Numbered from the stretch's first letter, positions 22,015 through 33,257 are shown. The stretch: DNA of 64,000 nucleotides from Cordylochernes scorpioides (GCA_030710605.1 CP092863.1:58258899-58322898); one strand, 5' to 3'. Notes: generated by a model not told the origin, from the sequence alone. Numbers and translations are program-made.

Positions 22015-22035
22015 ATGGAGGACGCAGCGGTCAAG
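22015..22035 (+). other. Orphan copy of the start mini-exon
   Basis: The third copy of MEDAAVK followed by GTAGGT lies in the last unit, with no further Naiad ORF downstream. A transcript starting here would splice into flanking DNA if at all. Confidence 0.35.
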
Positions 22036-22991
22036 GTAGGTTTACAGTTTGAATTTGTTAACACTGGTATCTGTTATATGTTCATTTAAATATTTCACTG
22101 AAACAACTTAATATTAACACATAAAATACGGTTTAAAAGAGATCTATGACATAATAAAGGAGGGGTTGAAATGTCGCTGAAATTTTATCTGATGATCCCC
22201 GTTTCAGCAGATCTCTTTTTCCAATTTATTTCAATTTAAAGTTTTTTGTGTATGTCTGGTCTACCATTAGGGTTTCAAAACATAATATCCAAACTTATAA
22301 CAAATGTTAATTCATACTATAGATATATTACTAAATACAACTATTTATAATCATATTATAAAATAAAAAAACCTTTAAAAATCTTTAAAAAAAAAAAAAA
22401 AAAAAGGATAAAACATAAAATCATAAAAAAAATATATATATATATACTAACAATTTTATCTACCTTCTTTATAAAACTCTTTTTTATTTCCCTTATTATT
22501 AGTTTGATTAAAAGTGCATGGTTCTGTCTTTCTCTCTTTTTTCTAACTATTATATATATTATCTCTTCGATTATTCTATATATAGGATTAGAGTATGTCT
22601 GAATGACGTGTAAAAGCCGATGTAATAGACGTTACTTTGTTAATTTTTTTATTGTTATTAATTATAAATATATAATTAACTTGAGGATGTAAAAGAAGTA
22701 ATGGATTTTTTTTTTTTTTTTCTCTCTCTATCTACAAATTAATAACATTTTACAAATTTTATAATTTGTATTTAAATGATCATAATAGTGAAGATAATTT
22801 TAATACAAAACTGGACTATAAAATTAAATAACTATTTATTATTATAATTAATTTAGATTTAGCTTGCTAATCTAATCAAATCTAACTGATATAAGTTATC
22901 ATTATTATCAGTTTGCTCCTTAAATTTTTTAAAATTAGAATCACTGTTATAATTTTGTTATATAGTTTCTACACTATATATATATATATAT

Positions 22992-25926
22992 TACATAAAA
23001 ATTAATAAATGATCACTGCGAAATAAATCAGTAGAATGAATGCAATTTGCATAAGCTTCGGCCATTTGTTAGACAGTAATAGAAACAACGGGTTGGCATC
23101 TAATTGATAGAATCATTAGAGAGGCCGGAATATTTCGGCTGCTCCGATAAAAAATTATAAACCAGCGGTAATTATTCCTAGGTGGATCGATAGAGAGCGT
23201 GTTGTTGTTGTATTGGACTATCTTCTTCATTACGGGAATTCAAGGTAGCAGAGTAAAAAAATCAGCGAGATTTCCCGGAAACATTATAAAAAGCCAAGAT
23301 TATAGATGAATTAATAAATTTTTCCGATTGTGTCATGAGAAATTTTACTATATATGACATCTAAGATATTTTTATATTAGATTCGAAAAATATTTGCTAT
23401 TATTTATATAAGGTGAATAAACTTGGTAATACTATAAAAATATAATTTAGTTATAAAAAGTAATATAATCTTTTGCTAAAGGTTTGTGAAAATTAACTTT
23501 AAAATGTGATTATCATGTCAGGAGAACTCCTCCTAAGTTTCTTACAGATATAAAGCGATTTAGTGATCTTTCACAATGTTAATGCCTTTACACAATCTTC
23601 ATAATTTTTAAATTTTCTCTGGAAATGTATACACGGGGTTGTTAGAGTGTTGAATAAATGAATTGGGATTTACATCTCGTTTCAAAAATTTATTTTGACA
23701 TAAAGGAATTCTCCAATTTCTCAGTCACCTCTGTGTATACGGATAAAGTTTAGTTTTTTTCTCTTAGAAACATATACACATATAATGTAATCATTTCTAC
23801 ACTCTAACCAATATGCACTACCAACACTTTGATTCTTTAAAGTTCTCTTCAGTTTATAAGTTTATTAACCAGAACCATATACTCTGCTCCTTCTATATAT
23901 TTTATCGCTTCAAATAATTAATTGAATCAAGTCTACAAAAATAAAGCAACCATAATAGTTTATATCTCGAGAAAAACATTGAACGTTATTTCTTAAGCTT
24001 TTGCAAATGCTCTTACTTTTCAATGGTAGAATTCGAATTATTTCTACTAAATTTGAATAATTGTGAAACAACCATATCTCATGAATAATTATTTCTTTTA
24101 TTTTCCATTTATTTGCAATTATCTTTTGATAAGAAACGGGTTGTACCTGGAATTACTATCAGGTCCGATTATCGAAATATCCCTGAAAAAGCAACGGTTA
24201 TTCTTTATCTAAATATTTGAGGGAATGTTTGAAGTTTATTATTTAATGAGATTTTAAAGCGATTTACATTTTAATGGTAGAGTTTGACTTAATTCTAGGT
24301 ACATTGAATAAATGTGAAAAAAAAAAGATTTCAAAACTGATTCCTTTTGAATTTCCTCCACTTACGTATTTGCCAATATGGAGTAAAAAGAAATTGCAAC
24401 TGATAAAACACAGAAGACCTATTATCCGAATAAATCAAGCAATATTATTGAATATAAAATTAAACAAAGCTACGATTTTTTTTAAATTTTGCTAATTGAT
24501 ATGTATGCACGCACCTGAATACCCCAATTAACAGGTCTTTCTCTCCTAATACAAAAGTACCATGCCCTACTTTGAAATTTTCTTCAATTTTGTAAATTTG
24601 GTAGAATTTGCCTATTTACCCTTCTTACCCATATAACCACCATTCGAGGAAAATATTATCAACTTATTTCCAAACGATGGGTTTGTCAAATTTTACTCAT
24701 TCATATATTTTTTAAATGCTGTGTTTTTACCCTTTATTCAATTAAAAAAACATCAATATTATTCACTTGAATATTTTGATAAAACCCATGAATTGTACAT
24801 GTAATTTGTTATGTAAATTATAACTTGATGTGTACTTATTTTATAAGTAAATAGTTATCATCTTTATATTACACCCTTCCAGAAAGTACCTATAATTATA
24901 CATATAAGCACCAGCTCACCTGACCGCCGTAAGATAAATCCGCTATCCACAGCAATCCGCTTATCACCTAATAGGGAATGGAAATTTTGCTAACCGCACT
25001 CTAATCAAAAATATTTATTGTTAATTTTTAATTACACTGAAAAAAACCCTTTAAACTCGCCCACCGCTTTTCTTTTGGCAAACAAAACTTTTTCAAGCGT
25101 GGACGAATAGGGTTGCAACAAGACTGTTGCATATATTTTATTGAAGCAACGTCTCTTTCAGCTGTTCTGCAGAGTAATTAATTTAAAGAAAATCTGTCGC
25201 ATACATTTGCAAAATACCGCCGTTACTTTCAAGACCCAAATGACTCAGAATAACATTTATATCTTAAAACTACTTGTAAAGAGTTATTTAGAGTTCAATG
25301 AGACCTCCGTTCTCAACAGTCTTCGTCTCTGAGTATCGGTACGATCCCAGTGTAAATCATGTAGGAGTTAGAAGAAACAAACTATTTCTCAGGTTCCTCA
25401 ATCCCATTAAAATTTCACCACCGACAACTGCTTCATTATTCAACACCACTCTAATCCTCAAGGCCAGGATTACTAACGGCATAATCCTAGTTTAACTTAG
25501 GAGGAATATTTGGTTAGGCCTCTTTTATAGACTCGGCTTGAATGTATTGAACCTCAAAAATTGGGATGCGCCCTAAAGATGTCATTTTTCTTTTTATTAA
25601 GATGGTTGAGTTCAAAGCTCTTTTATTAAATAACGTATTTTGTTATCATTATAATATACCATTAAAATAAACATCATGATAAACCTGAGAGAAAATTTGT
25701 TTTAAAAATGTTTAAGCCAACAAATTTCGAAATAAATTGAAATCACCGTTTAATTGATTATTGTAATAATATATAGCACCCTCTTTATAGTCAGTGATGG
25801 TAATTTTATCGATCAGAGTAGGCCTTTATTTCATCAGGTTATTATTTAATATATATATTCTCGTGCCTCTCATAAAGTCTTTATTGGCTGTTTGAGGAAG
25901 AGCAATGCTTGAAACATGAAGCATAT
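22992..25926. other. No gene or repeat recognised
   Basis: AT-rich sequence with only short unsupported frames (for example 24274-24495 and 25141-25332). No recognisable protein motif, RNA gene or transposon end was found on either strand. It may be host intergenic or intronic DNA. Confidence 0.5.
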
Positions 25927-26304
25927 TTGTAAAACGAAAATTGCAATTATACCGCGAATGTTTCTTTTAAACAAAAATCGAAATTTATTTTAAAGAGAAA
26001 TAGCGATTTTCTAACTTTAAGGATGAAGTATGATAGGATGAATTGTGAAGAGTAATGACAAACGGAAAAATAAAAGTGTCCAGGGATGGGAATCTAACCC
26101 AATGTGTTCCGCTTACCGGGCAGATGCCATGTCCACTAGGCTACCCTGGGCATATTTTTCCGTTCGTAAATATTATATAAAGTAATTTAAAATACAATAT
26201 AACGCGGCTGATGATTGTAAAACGAAAATTGCAATTATACCGCGAATGTTTCTTTTAAACAAAAATCGAAATTTATTTTAAAGAGAAATAGCGATTTTCT
26301 AACT
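25927..26304. repeat. 90-bp direct repeats flanking a tRNA-like insert
   Basis: A 90-bp segment with AATTGCAATTATACCGCGAA and GAGAAATAGCGATTTTCTAACT occurs at 25927-26016 and 26215-26304 with no differences noticed. Between them lies a 12-bp inverted repeat AACGGAAAAATA (26061-26072 and its complement 26153-26164) which encloses the tRNA-like sequence. The nested layout suggests a small mobile unit. Confidence 0.7.
26079..26150 (-). tRNA. tRNA-Thr(GGT)-like sequence, probably a SINE head or pseudogene
   Basis: The minus strand folds as a 72-nt tRNA: 6 of 7 acceptor pairs (CCCAGGG with CCCTGGA), a D arm with AGCCTAGTGGA, an anticodon stem TCTGC/GCGGA with loop CCGGTAA (anticodon GGT), and a T arm GGTTAGATTCC. 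Position 33 is C instead of the near-universal U and the B box has TTAGA instead of TTCGA, so it is unlikely to be a working tRNA. It is framed by a 12-bp inverted repeat. Confidence 0.55.
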
Positions 26305-26306
26305 AT

Positions 26307-26929
26307 TTCTCTTAGACGAGTCCTGGCTTAACCTGAGTTTGGAACGTAAACTTCACCCGCTTCCTGTCCTTGAACATGAACTAGCTCAACTCAACGGGGC
26401 CAAAATCTTTTCCAAGCTGGATGCTAACAGCCCATTTTGGCAGATTAAACTCTCTGAAGAATGCCAAGAGCATGAAGCCAACGAGTGGCGGTCAGTGGCC
26501 TTTGCATCACGGACGTTGACGAAAACGGAGCAGGGATACGCTCAAATAGAGAAGGAAGCCCTTTCAATCACATGGGCGTGTGAGCGATTCAAAGACTTTG
26601 TGGTGGGAAAAACCTTCCTCATCGAAACAGATCGCAAACCTTTAGTCCCCATCTTCACCACTAAAGATCTGAACGATCTAAAGCCAAGGCTTCAACGGTA
26701 CCGTATGAGGATGCTACAGTTCTCGTTTCATATCTTTCATACACCGGGGAAGGACCTAATTACCGCTGATGCCCTTTCAAGACAACCACTTCCAGGTCAT
26801 CTTCCCGAAGAAGAAAAGCTCCAGGAAGAAGTTGAACATTTTGTGCGTAGCATCGTCCTGCATCAATCCACGACAGACGACAGACTTGCCAAAATAGCCC
26901 TCAACCAGAATCTGGAGCCTCCCCTTTAA
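26307..26929 (+). pseudogene. Gypsy element B: RT start fused to RNase H by deletion
   Basis: The ORF 26339-26929 begins with an RT palm segment (KIFSKLDANSPFWQIKL, containing catalytic motif A) and passes directly into RNase H (VAFASRTLTKTEQGYAQIEK, then FLIETDRKPLVPIF, ending TADALSRQPL). The rest of the RT, including the YxDD box, is missing, so an internal in-frame deletion has joined the two parts. The element is clearly of the arthropod Gypsy type. Gag and protease are absent. Confidence 0.8.
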
Positions 26930-26932
26930 AAT

Positions 26933-28180
26933 GTGGCATGTTATTCCAAAAACGGTTGGGCCGCCAAATGTCAGCTCTCTCCCTTAGAACGCTCGTTCTA
27001 CGATGTTCGCGACGAGATAGGGGAAGAGAACGGCTTACTAATGAGAGGACTGCGAGTGATCGTCTCCTCTAACATGCGAAAAGATGTTTTGAACCGTTAC
27101 CACGCAGGTCATCAAGGAATAACAAAATATCGAGCAAGAGCAAAGGATCATGTTTGGTGGCCAGGAATAGGTCAAGAAATCCAGGATATGGTAAAACCCT
27201 GTGAGAAATGCATCGAGAATCAACCCCTAAAGCACTAACCACTCATCCCCAACGACCTTCCGGAACGACCGTGGCGAAAAGTCGGGATGGATCTCTTCCA
27301 TTACGAAGGAAGTGAGTATTTAGTCGTCGTAGACTACTTTTCTCAATTTATCGAGGTCGTACGACTTACTAAACTTTCGTCGGAAGCTGTGGTAGATCAC
27401 TGCAAAGCAATCTTTGCTCGTCATGGCATCCCTGACATTGTAATCAGTGATAACGGACCACAATTTCGTCCATCAACAACTTCAGCTTTTACGAAGTTTG
27501 CCTCTGAAGTTAGGTTTCAACACATCACTTCCAGCCCAAAGCATTCACAATAAAATGGTAAAGCAGAGGCTGCTGTCAAATTTGTGAAAAACCTGATGGA
27601 AAAGAATAAGGATCCGGTCCTAGCACTGATAGAGTATCGGGAAACACCCCTGGCAAACGGACTCTCCCCTGCAGAACTTCTGTTTGGACGGAAAATTCGC
27701 ACTATGATTCCCTGCACTTCATCATCACTAACCCCTAAAACAGTGGATCAATCCAAACTCAGGGAGGAAAAGGAGTAGCGGAAGATGGCGCAGAAAACGG
27801 CTTTTGACAGAGGCCATACGGCCACGAAAAAGGCGGAACTAATTGAAGGAGAGAAAGTTTGGGTGAAGGATCTTCGAGCGTGGGGAGGTGTCATCGAGAA
27901 GGCTTCAGCGCCCCGTTCATACATCGTGGAAATTCCTGTAGGGACCTACAGGCGGAACTCTCTTATTCTGGCTTCTTACCAACAAAAGGTCGAGCCCAGT
28001 GAGACATCTCCTGACAGTCAACTCCCCGCTGAAACGGAGGAAACTCCGGGAAATGAACTGCCTGCAGAGAAGCTACAACAGCAGACAGCAATCGCTCCAG
28101 AGATGAAGCAGCTCTCTCTCATCTGGGAAAGTGTCGCGGTAAGGGAGAAGATACAAGCGTGTCCAGCGCTACCCTCCTCT
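26933..28180 (+). pseudogene. Gypsy element B: integrase and C-terminal region
   Basis: Zinc-binding part HAGHQGITKYRARA with WWPGI and CEKCIENQ, catalytic core GMDLFHYEGSEYLVVVDYFS (first D), VISDNGPQF (second D) and KAEAAVKFVK (E). Three single stops (27236, 27551, 27776) break the frame. The tail 27785-28180 reads KAELIEGEKVWVKDLRAWGG, the usual DNA-binding C-terminus, and ends in a P/E/T-rich stretch just before the polypurine tract. Few changes, so a fairly recent relic. Confidence 0.85.
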
Positions 28181-28197
28181 AAACCATTTGGGGGAGA

Positions 28198-28347
28198 TGT
28201 TGAGGGTTCAGGCGAGAATCCTCACGCCACCTCGCGGCGGCTGATGTGCTACTTATGTTCCGGGACTGGAGATAAATAAAACCGGTATCTAGGAAGCTCC
28301 GACGACTCAGAGTGGATTATTGACAAATCAACGGGCACAAGGCAACA
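28198..28347 (+). repeat. Gypsy element B 3' LTR (150 bp) with polypurine tract
   Basis: A GGGGGAGA tract at 28190-28197 is followed by TGTTGAGGG and the segment ends GGCACAAGGCAACA, giving TG...CA ends. It contains AATAAA (28275-28280). A minus-strand partial copy lies at 29967-30065, which confirms it as a repeated unit. Sequence between 28348 and 28550 shows nothing else. Confidence 0.75.
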
Positions 28348-28553
28348 ATACCGTGGTAAATAGATTGGCTTTTATGTTTTATTTTTTTTTTAAGTAAGAA
28401 CTTTCCTTTTAACAGAAGTATGTATTTATATATTCAATTGCTATATATATAGATAGTATTTATAATAGTTATTTAAAATATGTGTTTATATTTTCACATA
28501 TATCAATAAATATAACCTCTACAAACCTTACTGCTATAATAAATATTATTGAT

Positions 28554-28620
28554 TGAGAGGACGTGGCTCATCAGTGGTGGACCTTCTCAGCTGTTTGGCC
28601 TAATTAAGCTCCAGACTCTT
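28554..28620 (-). ncRNA. Hammerhead-like element, divergent copy
   Basis: On the minus strand the same three strands as at 9350-9416 are seen in diverged form: AGTC-TGG (cleavage-type strand), GGC-CAAAC (GAAAC with G changed to C) and CCA-CTGATGA-GCC. Helices I and II keep three pairs each. The flanking CTCATCAGTGGTGGA loop and a TGAGAGG/CCTTCTCA stem are kept. The changed GAAA box makes activity unlikely. Confidence 0.35.
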
Positions 28621-28865
28621 AGTTTTGATTGTTTTTTTTTAATTTAACCTGCATTTACAAAAGAAGGCAGCTTATGAGTGTTTAGAAAACCGATGGACCT
28701 GAGTTTATAGGTTTGTAGAGGTGAATACATATAAATACAAGAAATTGCAACGAGAAATACTCTTCCGAAAAGATCATTCAGGTTTAATAATCTTTATAAT
28801 TGCAGTAAGGTTTTTAGAGATAATATATGTGAAAAGAAATACATTTGAAATATATATATATATAT

Positions 28866-28985
28866 GTCGAATCCTGTCGACTCACTGTCGAATCCTGTCG
28901 ACTCACTGTCAATCCTGTCGACATTCTGTCGGATCGGGGTGTTGACTTACTGTGGGATTGCTGTGGACTTACTCTCGAATCCTGT
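28866..28985 (-). repeat. 21-bp tandem repeats with serial splice-donor-like motifs
   Basis: TGTCGAATCCTGTCGACTCAC is repeated twice and partly a third time. Read on the minus strand the array presents AGTGAGT twice and AGTAAGT twice at short spacing, each resembling a 5' splice site. GTCGA/TCGAC forms a small hairpin around the CAGGAT core. The same hairpin next to a TA tract is found at 42883-42900. Confidence 0.5.
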
Positions 28986-29700
28986 CGAATTGTGTGATTG
29001 GGTGGATATGATGTGATTGGTAATTGTGATTGATGGCGCAGTCTTGGTCGAATGGTAAAAAGGTTTTCCACAGGGAAAGAACGAGCACACCTGGATGGGG
29101 TAGAAAATAGACCTTGCGAGGGAGAAGAGTGAGATTGGAGGTATTTGGTCTTTGACATGATGGAGCGTACACTACCTTAGTTGGAGCCTATGTTGAGCAC
29201 ACCTAGCTCGTAGCACAGTCACCTACCTTCCTTTTTTACTTCTTGTCCGAGATCATCGTCATCAACTCTCTCGACTTCTCATTTGTGGAGATCCTTCCAC
29301 ATGCTCTCTGATGATTCGCTATCAATTTGTCATGCTTAAATGAAATTGGCTCAGTACCTCCATTGTCGCCATGATTGCAATCCTCCAGGAAGAAGAAGCC
29401 TTTGAACTTAAGTTTTATGGGTCCAGGGCAGTGACCTTTACTTCCTGGATAATGCAATCCTGTAAATTGTTCTTTCCCATCTCGCGAGGCCTAACCTTTA
29501 TTAAACCTTTTGACGATACATTATACATAGATTGTGGTGGGGTTACATAATCCTATATACAGATTATCACATATATATATATATTAATGACATGATAAAT
29601 AAGAGTTTATAATTTTACCAGGTGCATAGTGCACCAGCTTTAATAAGTTATTAAAATATTTTTAACGCTTATGATTCTTGTTAAAATTAAAAAAATAATA
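28986..29700. other. Moderately GC-rich stretch of unknown origin
   Basis: Two overlapping minus-strand frames (28814-29158 and 29236-29457) exist, but neither shows a recognisable domain. A GCGCAGTC-containing block around 29035 resembles 42965, so the segment belongs to a dispersed family shared with the 42.9-43.2 kb region, possibly a retroelement leader. No ends defined. Confidence 0.25.
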
Positions 29701-29730
29701 ATAATTTTCTTCTGCTATTACTGCAGTGAA

Positions 29731-29950
29731 AAAATATTGGGAAGGCCTGACTCATCAGTGGTAAATCTTCCCAGCGGTTTCGCCTGTTCAATCTACCCAT
29801 ACCGCTGTAATATCGGCTTGAAGTGTTTTGTTTTTATACCAACACCGAAGCTAAATTCTTAGAAACGGTATTTTATATGAACTATGGACATAAGCTTCGA
29901 GGAAGGTGGGGAGAGTAGAAATACATATAATTCTAAATATGCTTCATTTT
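29731..29950 (-). ncRNA. Hammerhead-like element, copy 3
   Basis: Minus-strand strands AGCGGT-A-TGGGTA, CAGGC-GAAA-CCGCT and TACCA-CTGATGA-GTCAG (between 29806 and 29747) repeat the order seen at 9350-9416. Helix III is conserved, helix I pairs with one bulge, helix II keeps four of five pairs including one wobble. The outer stem reads TGGGAAG/CTTCCCA instead of GGGAGGG/CCCTCCC, including one compensatory G-C to A-T change. Downstream sequence to 29950 matches the element at 9420-9560. Confidence 0.4.
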
Positions 29951-29966
29951 AAAATACAATATAACG

Positions 29967-30065
29967 TTTCCTAGGTACCGGTTTTAATTATCTCCAGTCC
30001 CGGAACATAAGTAGCACATCACCCGCCGCGAGGTGGCGTGAGGATTCTCGCCTGAACCCTCAACA
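29967..30065 (-). repeat. Partial LTR of the Gypsy B family
   Basis: Reverse complement of the first two thirds of the LTR at 28198-28347, beginning TGTTGAGGG at 30065 and breaking off at 29967. No internal element is attached, so it is a truncated solo LTR. Confidence 0.7.
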
Positions 30066-30117
30066 GGTATGTTCCTGATCAATACAAATGATAGAACCCT
30101 ACAAGATATTCTGATGA

Positions 30118-30578
30118 GGTCAACCTTTAAAAACATCCCTCTCAGGTTGACCATTTGTCTGAAGTTTCCGAATCTAGTGATGTGTGTTTTATTCATTAAA
30201 TCGAATCTGCGTTATATGGACAAGTACAAATGCTTTGTGAAAATTGAAACTATTTTAGACGCGTAAGATTATTTATAAAATTAAACAATTTCTACTGCCC
30301 TTACCGCAATGGAAAAATGAGGGCAACTTCTAAAAACATCCCTTTCAGGTTGACCATTTGTCTGAAGTTTCCGAATCTAGTGATGTGTGTTTTATTCATT
30401 AAATCGAATCTGCGCTATATGGACAAATACAAATGCTTTGTGAAAATTAGAAACTATTTTAGACGCGTAAGATTCTTTTCAAAATTAAACAATTTCTACT
30501 GCCCTTACCGCAATGGAAAAATTAATTTGTTTAATTTCAAAAAGAATCTTACGCGTCTAAAATAGTTTCTAATTTTCA
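30118..30578. repeat. 203-bp tandem repeat with inverted end
   Basis: A unit containing CAGGTTGACCATTTGTCTG is present at about 30131 and again at 30334 (203-bp period). After the second copy, a 50-bp segment at 30529-30578 is the inverse of 30443-30490. The segment AACAATTTCTACTGCCCTTA matches the terminal repeat of the 9231-9709 element, so this is the same family. Direct plus inverted copies again resemble pseudo-LTR insertions. The following 30590-31060 shows nothing recognisable. Confidence 0.6.
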
Positions 30579-31064
30579 TAACCGATTGCGCGCTAGTACA
30601 TCGTAATACAAATGCTTTGTTGAATTGGATAAAACTTCATAGAATAAGGCTGTTTAAAAATAAATAATCATATTTAAATTACACTTGGAAGGCCTTTAAG
30701 AATTGTTTGGGTTTGAACAATGTTCAAAGTATGGGTGTCTATTTATTTATATGTATTTATACTGTATTCAACGATTATGTCTAAGGGTTGTTTATCTATA
30801 TAGATAATACCGTAACAGAGTTTTCCATTGTAAAGTCCTGAGCTATCTCCTCCGAAGATTCTGAACTACACATAACGATCTATATACCAAAATTTTCGTT
30901 ATTTTTTTCTTCGTATGATAGGCCTGTTTTTATTTTCCTAATGTTAACAGTTATTTTTATTTTTTAATTTAATCTATTTTACAATCGTAGATTTTTTGCA
31001 TTTATCATCATCAATTCGTTTGTTTTGAAATGCGTTCTTTTGTCTTATTACTACAACCAATCGT

Positions 31065-31205
31065 GATGAAACTTTGGGAAGATGTTTAGTATACTACCGG
31101 GATGGTTTCTGGCTAATTACTCTTTAGAAATAACCTTTCGTTGCATTTTTATTTACGATAAAACGTAGATTCACTCGCAATCAGCGCCCCCTTGCGGCAG
31201 AAATA
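31065..31205 (+). mobile_element. Helitron-body relic
   Basis: The stretch with ATGAAACTTTGGGAAG, TTAGTATACTACCGGGATGG and CACTCGCAATCAGCGCC is matched at 48560-48710 and, in part, at 31671-31730 and 48900-48960, the last within a Helitron with clear ends. It is therefore a fragment of the same Helitron family. Confidence 0.5.
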
Positions 31206-31242
31206 TGGCCTTAAATAGCCTCGCATGATCTTATTTGTAACG

Positions 31243-31313
31243 TCAAGCTTAGCTTATAGGTTAGGTACACAGCTTCGTACCCCCGCAACCTAGGTTCGAG
31301 GCTCAGCGTGGGT
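31243..31313 (+). other. tRNA-derived SINE head (degenerate)
   Basis: TAGCTTATAGG (31250-31260) fits the RNA polymerase III A box and GGTTCGAGGCT (31293-31303) fits the B box, at tRNA-like spacing and followed by a T-run terminator. The acceptor ends do not pair, so it is not a working tRNA. The 3' half is repeated at 31435-31461. Sequence 31470-32100 otherwise shows only AT-rich DNA. Confidence 0.35.
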
Positions 31314-32460
31314 GTTTTTTTTTTCATTTCTTTTATATTATTGTAGCAAATTATTAAAAATATTATTTTATTTAAAATGTAGGCTTTTTAAAATAAAAAT
31401 TAACATACACAATTTTTAATAATATTTGTAACAAACCTAGGTTCGAGGCTCAGCGTGGGTGTCTTTTTTTATTTTCGTTTCTTTTATATTATTGTAGAAA
31501 GGTCTGTTTTTACAGCATTATTATATTTTGATTGGTTTATTTTAAATATGTTTGTTATGAAGGCTCTATGTAATACTATTTAGAGCACATTTTACATTTT
31601 AAACACCTAAGCCCCCCTCTTTTTAATATTGTAGCAAGGTATTAAAAGTATTATTTTATTTTAGATGTTTGCCATGAAACTTTGGGAAGTTGTTTAGTAT
31701 ACTATCAGGACGATTTCTGGCGAATTATTTTAGAATAATATTTATAACAATAATTATAGCGAAATTAAGACATAGTGATTATATTCTGTGTTTGTGCATA
31801 TATTAATATTTAACAGAAAATGTTAGAACGTTCTATTAGAATATCTCGAAAACAAAAAACAATACATATAAACGAGTTCACTGACATTTATTAATGCAGT
31901 GATTATAATCAATGATTACAATGAAGGGCTATATTATCGATATATATAAAAAATCACTTTCAAATTTTAACGTAACGTTCCATTCTCAATCCCGTAGGGC
32001 TTTAGATCGGCTAAAACATTTTTATCTTTATAAGTGAATATTAACTTTACTGTACTGAATAGTTTAGTATAATGTTGATTTAACATATTACAATTTAGCC
32101 ACAGCAACGCGTGGCCGGGTTCGCTATTTATAATATATATTTTTGATTCATTTGATTATGATTATCATTTGTAAGTACTTTGTTATAGGTTTTCATTTAA
32201 ATAGAGCTCAATTTTTGTGTATGTTTTCTATTTGCAGTATCTTTCCTAATGTCTTTGGCAACGGTTTTTTTTTTTTCATAAATAGGCTGAGGTTATATTA
32301 TTTTTCGCATTGTAGATTGAATTATTACTTTTATTCTATAATAATTATCTTTTATAAGTGTTTGTTATAGTTTTTCATTTGAATTTAGCACAATTTTTGT
32401 ATCTGGTTATCTTTTTTGGCGTCTTTTCATCTCTCTTTGGCATCTTTTTTTTTCTCATTA

Positions 32461-32594
32461 ATAAGACCTAATCCAAATAATTTAATAGTGTGTGACGTTT
32501 CAGCAACAGCATCAGACAAAAGAATAAATGAACTAAAGAATAAAATCTCATTTTTTCTTTTGTCTGATGATGGTGACATTTGGATTAGGTCTTT
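32461..32594. repeat. Long hairpin (MITE-like)
   Basis: ATAAGACCTAATCCAAAT is complemented by ATTTGGATTAGGTCTT at 32578-32593, and the inner part repeats the pattern with ATCAGACAAAAGAA and TTCTTTTGTCTGAT. The whole forms a hairpin of about 134 bp. A partial copy of the inner arm recurs near 32655-32701. Confidence 0.6.
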
Positions 32595-33035
32595 TTTTAT
32601 TTATTAATTTGTTATAGTTTTTCATTTGGATTTAGCTCCATTTTTGTGTCTTATTTAATAAATGAACTAAAGAATAAAATCTCATTTATTCTTTTGTCTG
32701 ATTTTTGTGTCTGATTTTCTTTTTTACAGTATCTTTCATAATGCCTGATTTGATTACTTGATCTGTTATAGTTTTTCATTTAAATTTAGCTCCATTTTTG
32801 TGTCTGTCGTTTTTTTTTTCTTCTCTTAAATAGGCTGATGCTGTATTTGTGTACTCAATTGTTGCTTTTTGTGTCTGGTTTCTTTTTTGCAGTATTTTTT
32901 TGGAATCCTTTTTTTTTCATCAATTGTTTCCTCACATGCTTGGAATTTTCTTTTTATGCCTGTCCTGGCTTTCAGTTTTATAGTTTTCCTCTGCTTGGTT
33001 CTTATTTTACCTTTTTTTTTTCAGCGTCTTCTGTC

Positions 33036-33197
33036 ATGCCTCGAAAAGGCCGTGGAAGACTCACTCCCCTAACAGCTAGGCGTGCTAATATGACTCGCCG
33101 CAGACACAAAACCCCAATTGCTATTTCTCTTGTTTACTTTTTTACCAATGCCTATAATTTTTCACCTGAAAGATTTTTTATTTTATTTGTTATTCAA
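33036..33197 (+). pseudogene. Short basic N-terminal fragment, possibly of a Helitron protein
   Basis: The ATG after a T-rich TTTCAGCGTCTTCTGTC leader opens MPRKGRGRLTPLTARRANMT and continues arginine-rich before dissolving into non-coding sequence. Many arthropod Helitron helicase proteins start with a similar basic MPR-type segment, and the position inside a Helitron-derived region fits. Only about 30 residues look real; inference from memory of the family. Confidence 0.3.
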
Positions 33198-33257
33198 TAA
33201 ATTATTATCACTTATTTTTGGTCTTCTTTTTACTTACTTATTTTACTGGGGGTTGGT

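Larger units (their letters stand above)
18690..22979 (+). mobile_element. Naiad-type Penelope-like element, copy 3 (complete unit)
   Basis: The last unit of the array, ending at ACACTATAT where it runs into a TA microsatellite. It differs from copies 1 and 2 by a slightly longer T-run near 22705 and a small change at 22204-22207 (CAGC in place of AATC). Otherwise no differences were noticed. Confidence 0.85.

Noticed and set aside
10942-22979. Long tandem repeats as a CRISPR array or satellite
   Set aside because: The 4,288-bp unit contains a retroelement ORF and the flanks fit a Penelope-like insertion.
26207-26230. CTGATGA followed by ACGAAAA near the 90-bp repeat
   Set aside because: The sequence between the two boxes cannot form helix II.
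32838-33200. 120-codon ORF in a T-rich region
   Set aside because: Phe-rich product of T-runs; only the last basic segment in the overlapping frame (from 33036) looks like a protein start.
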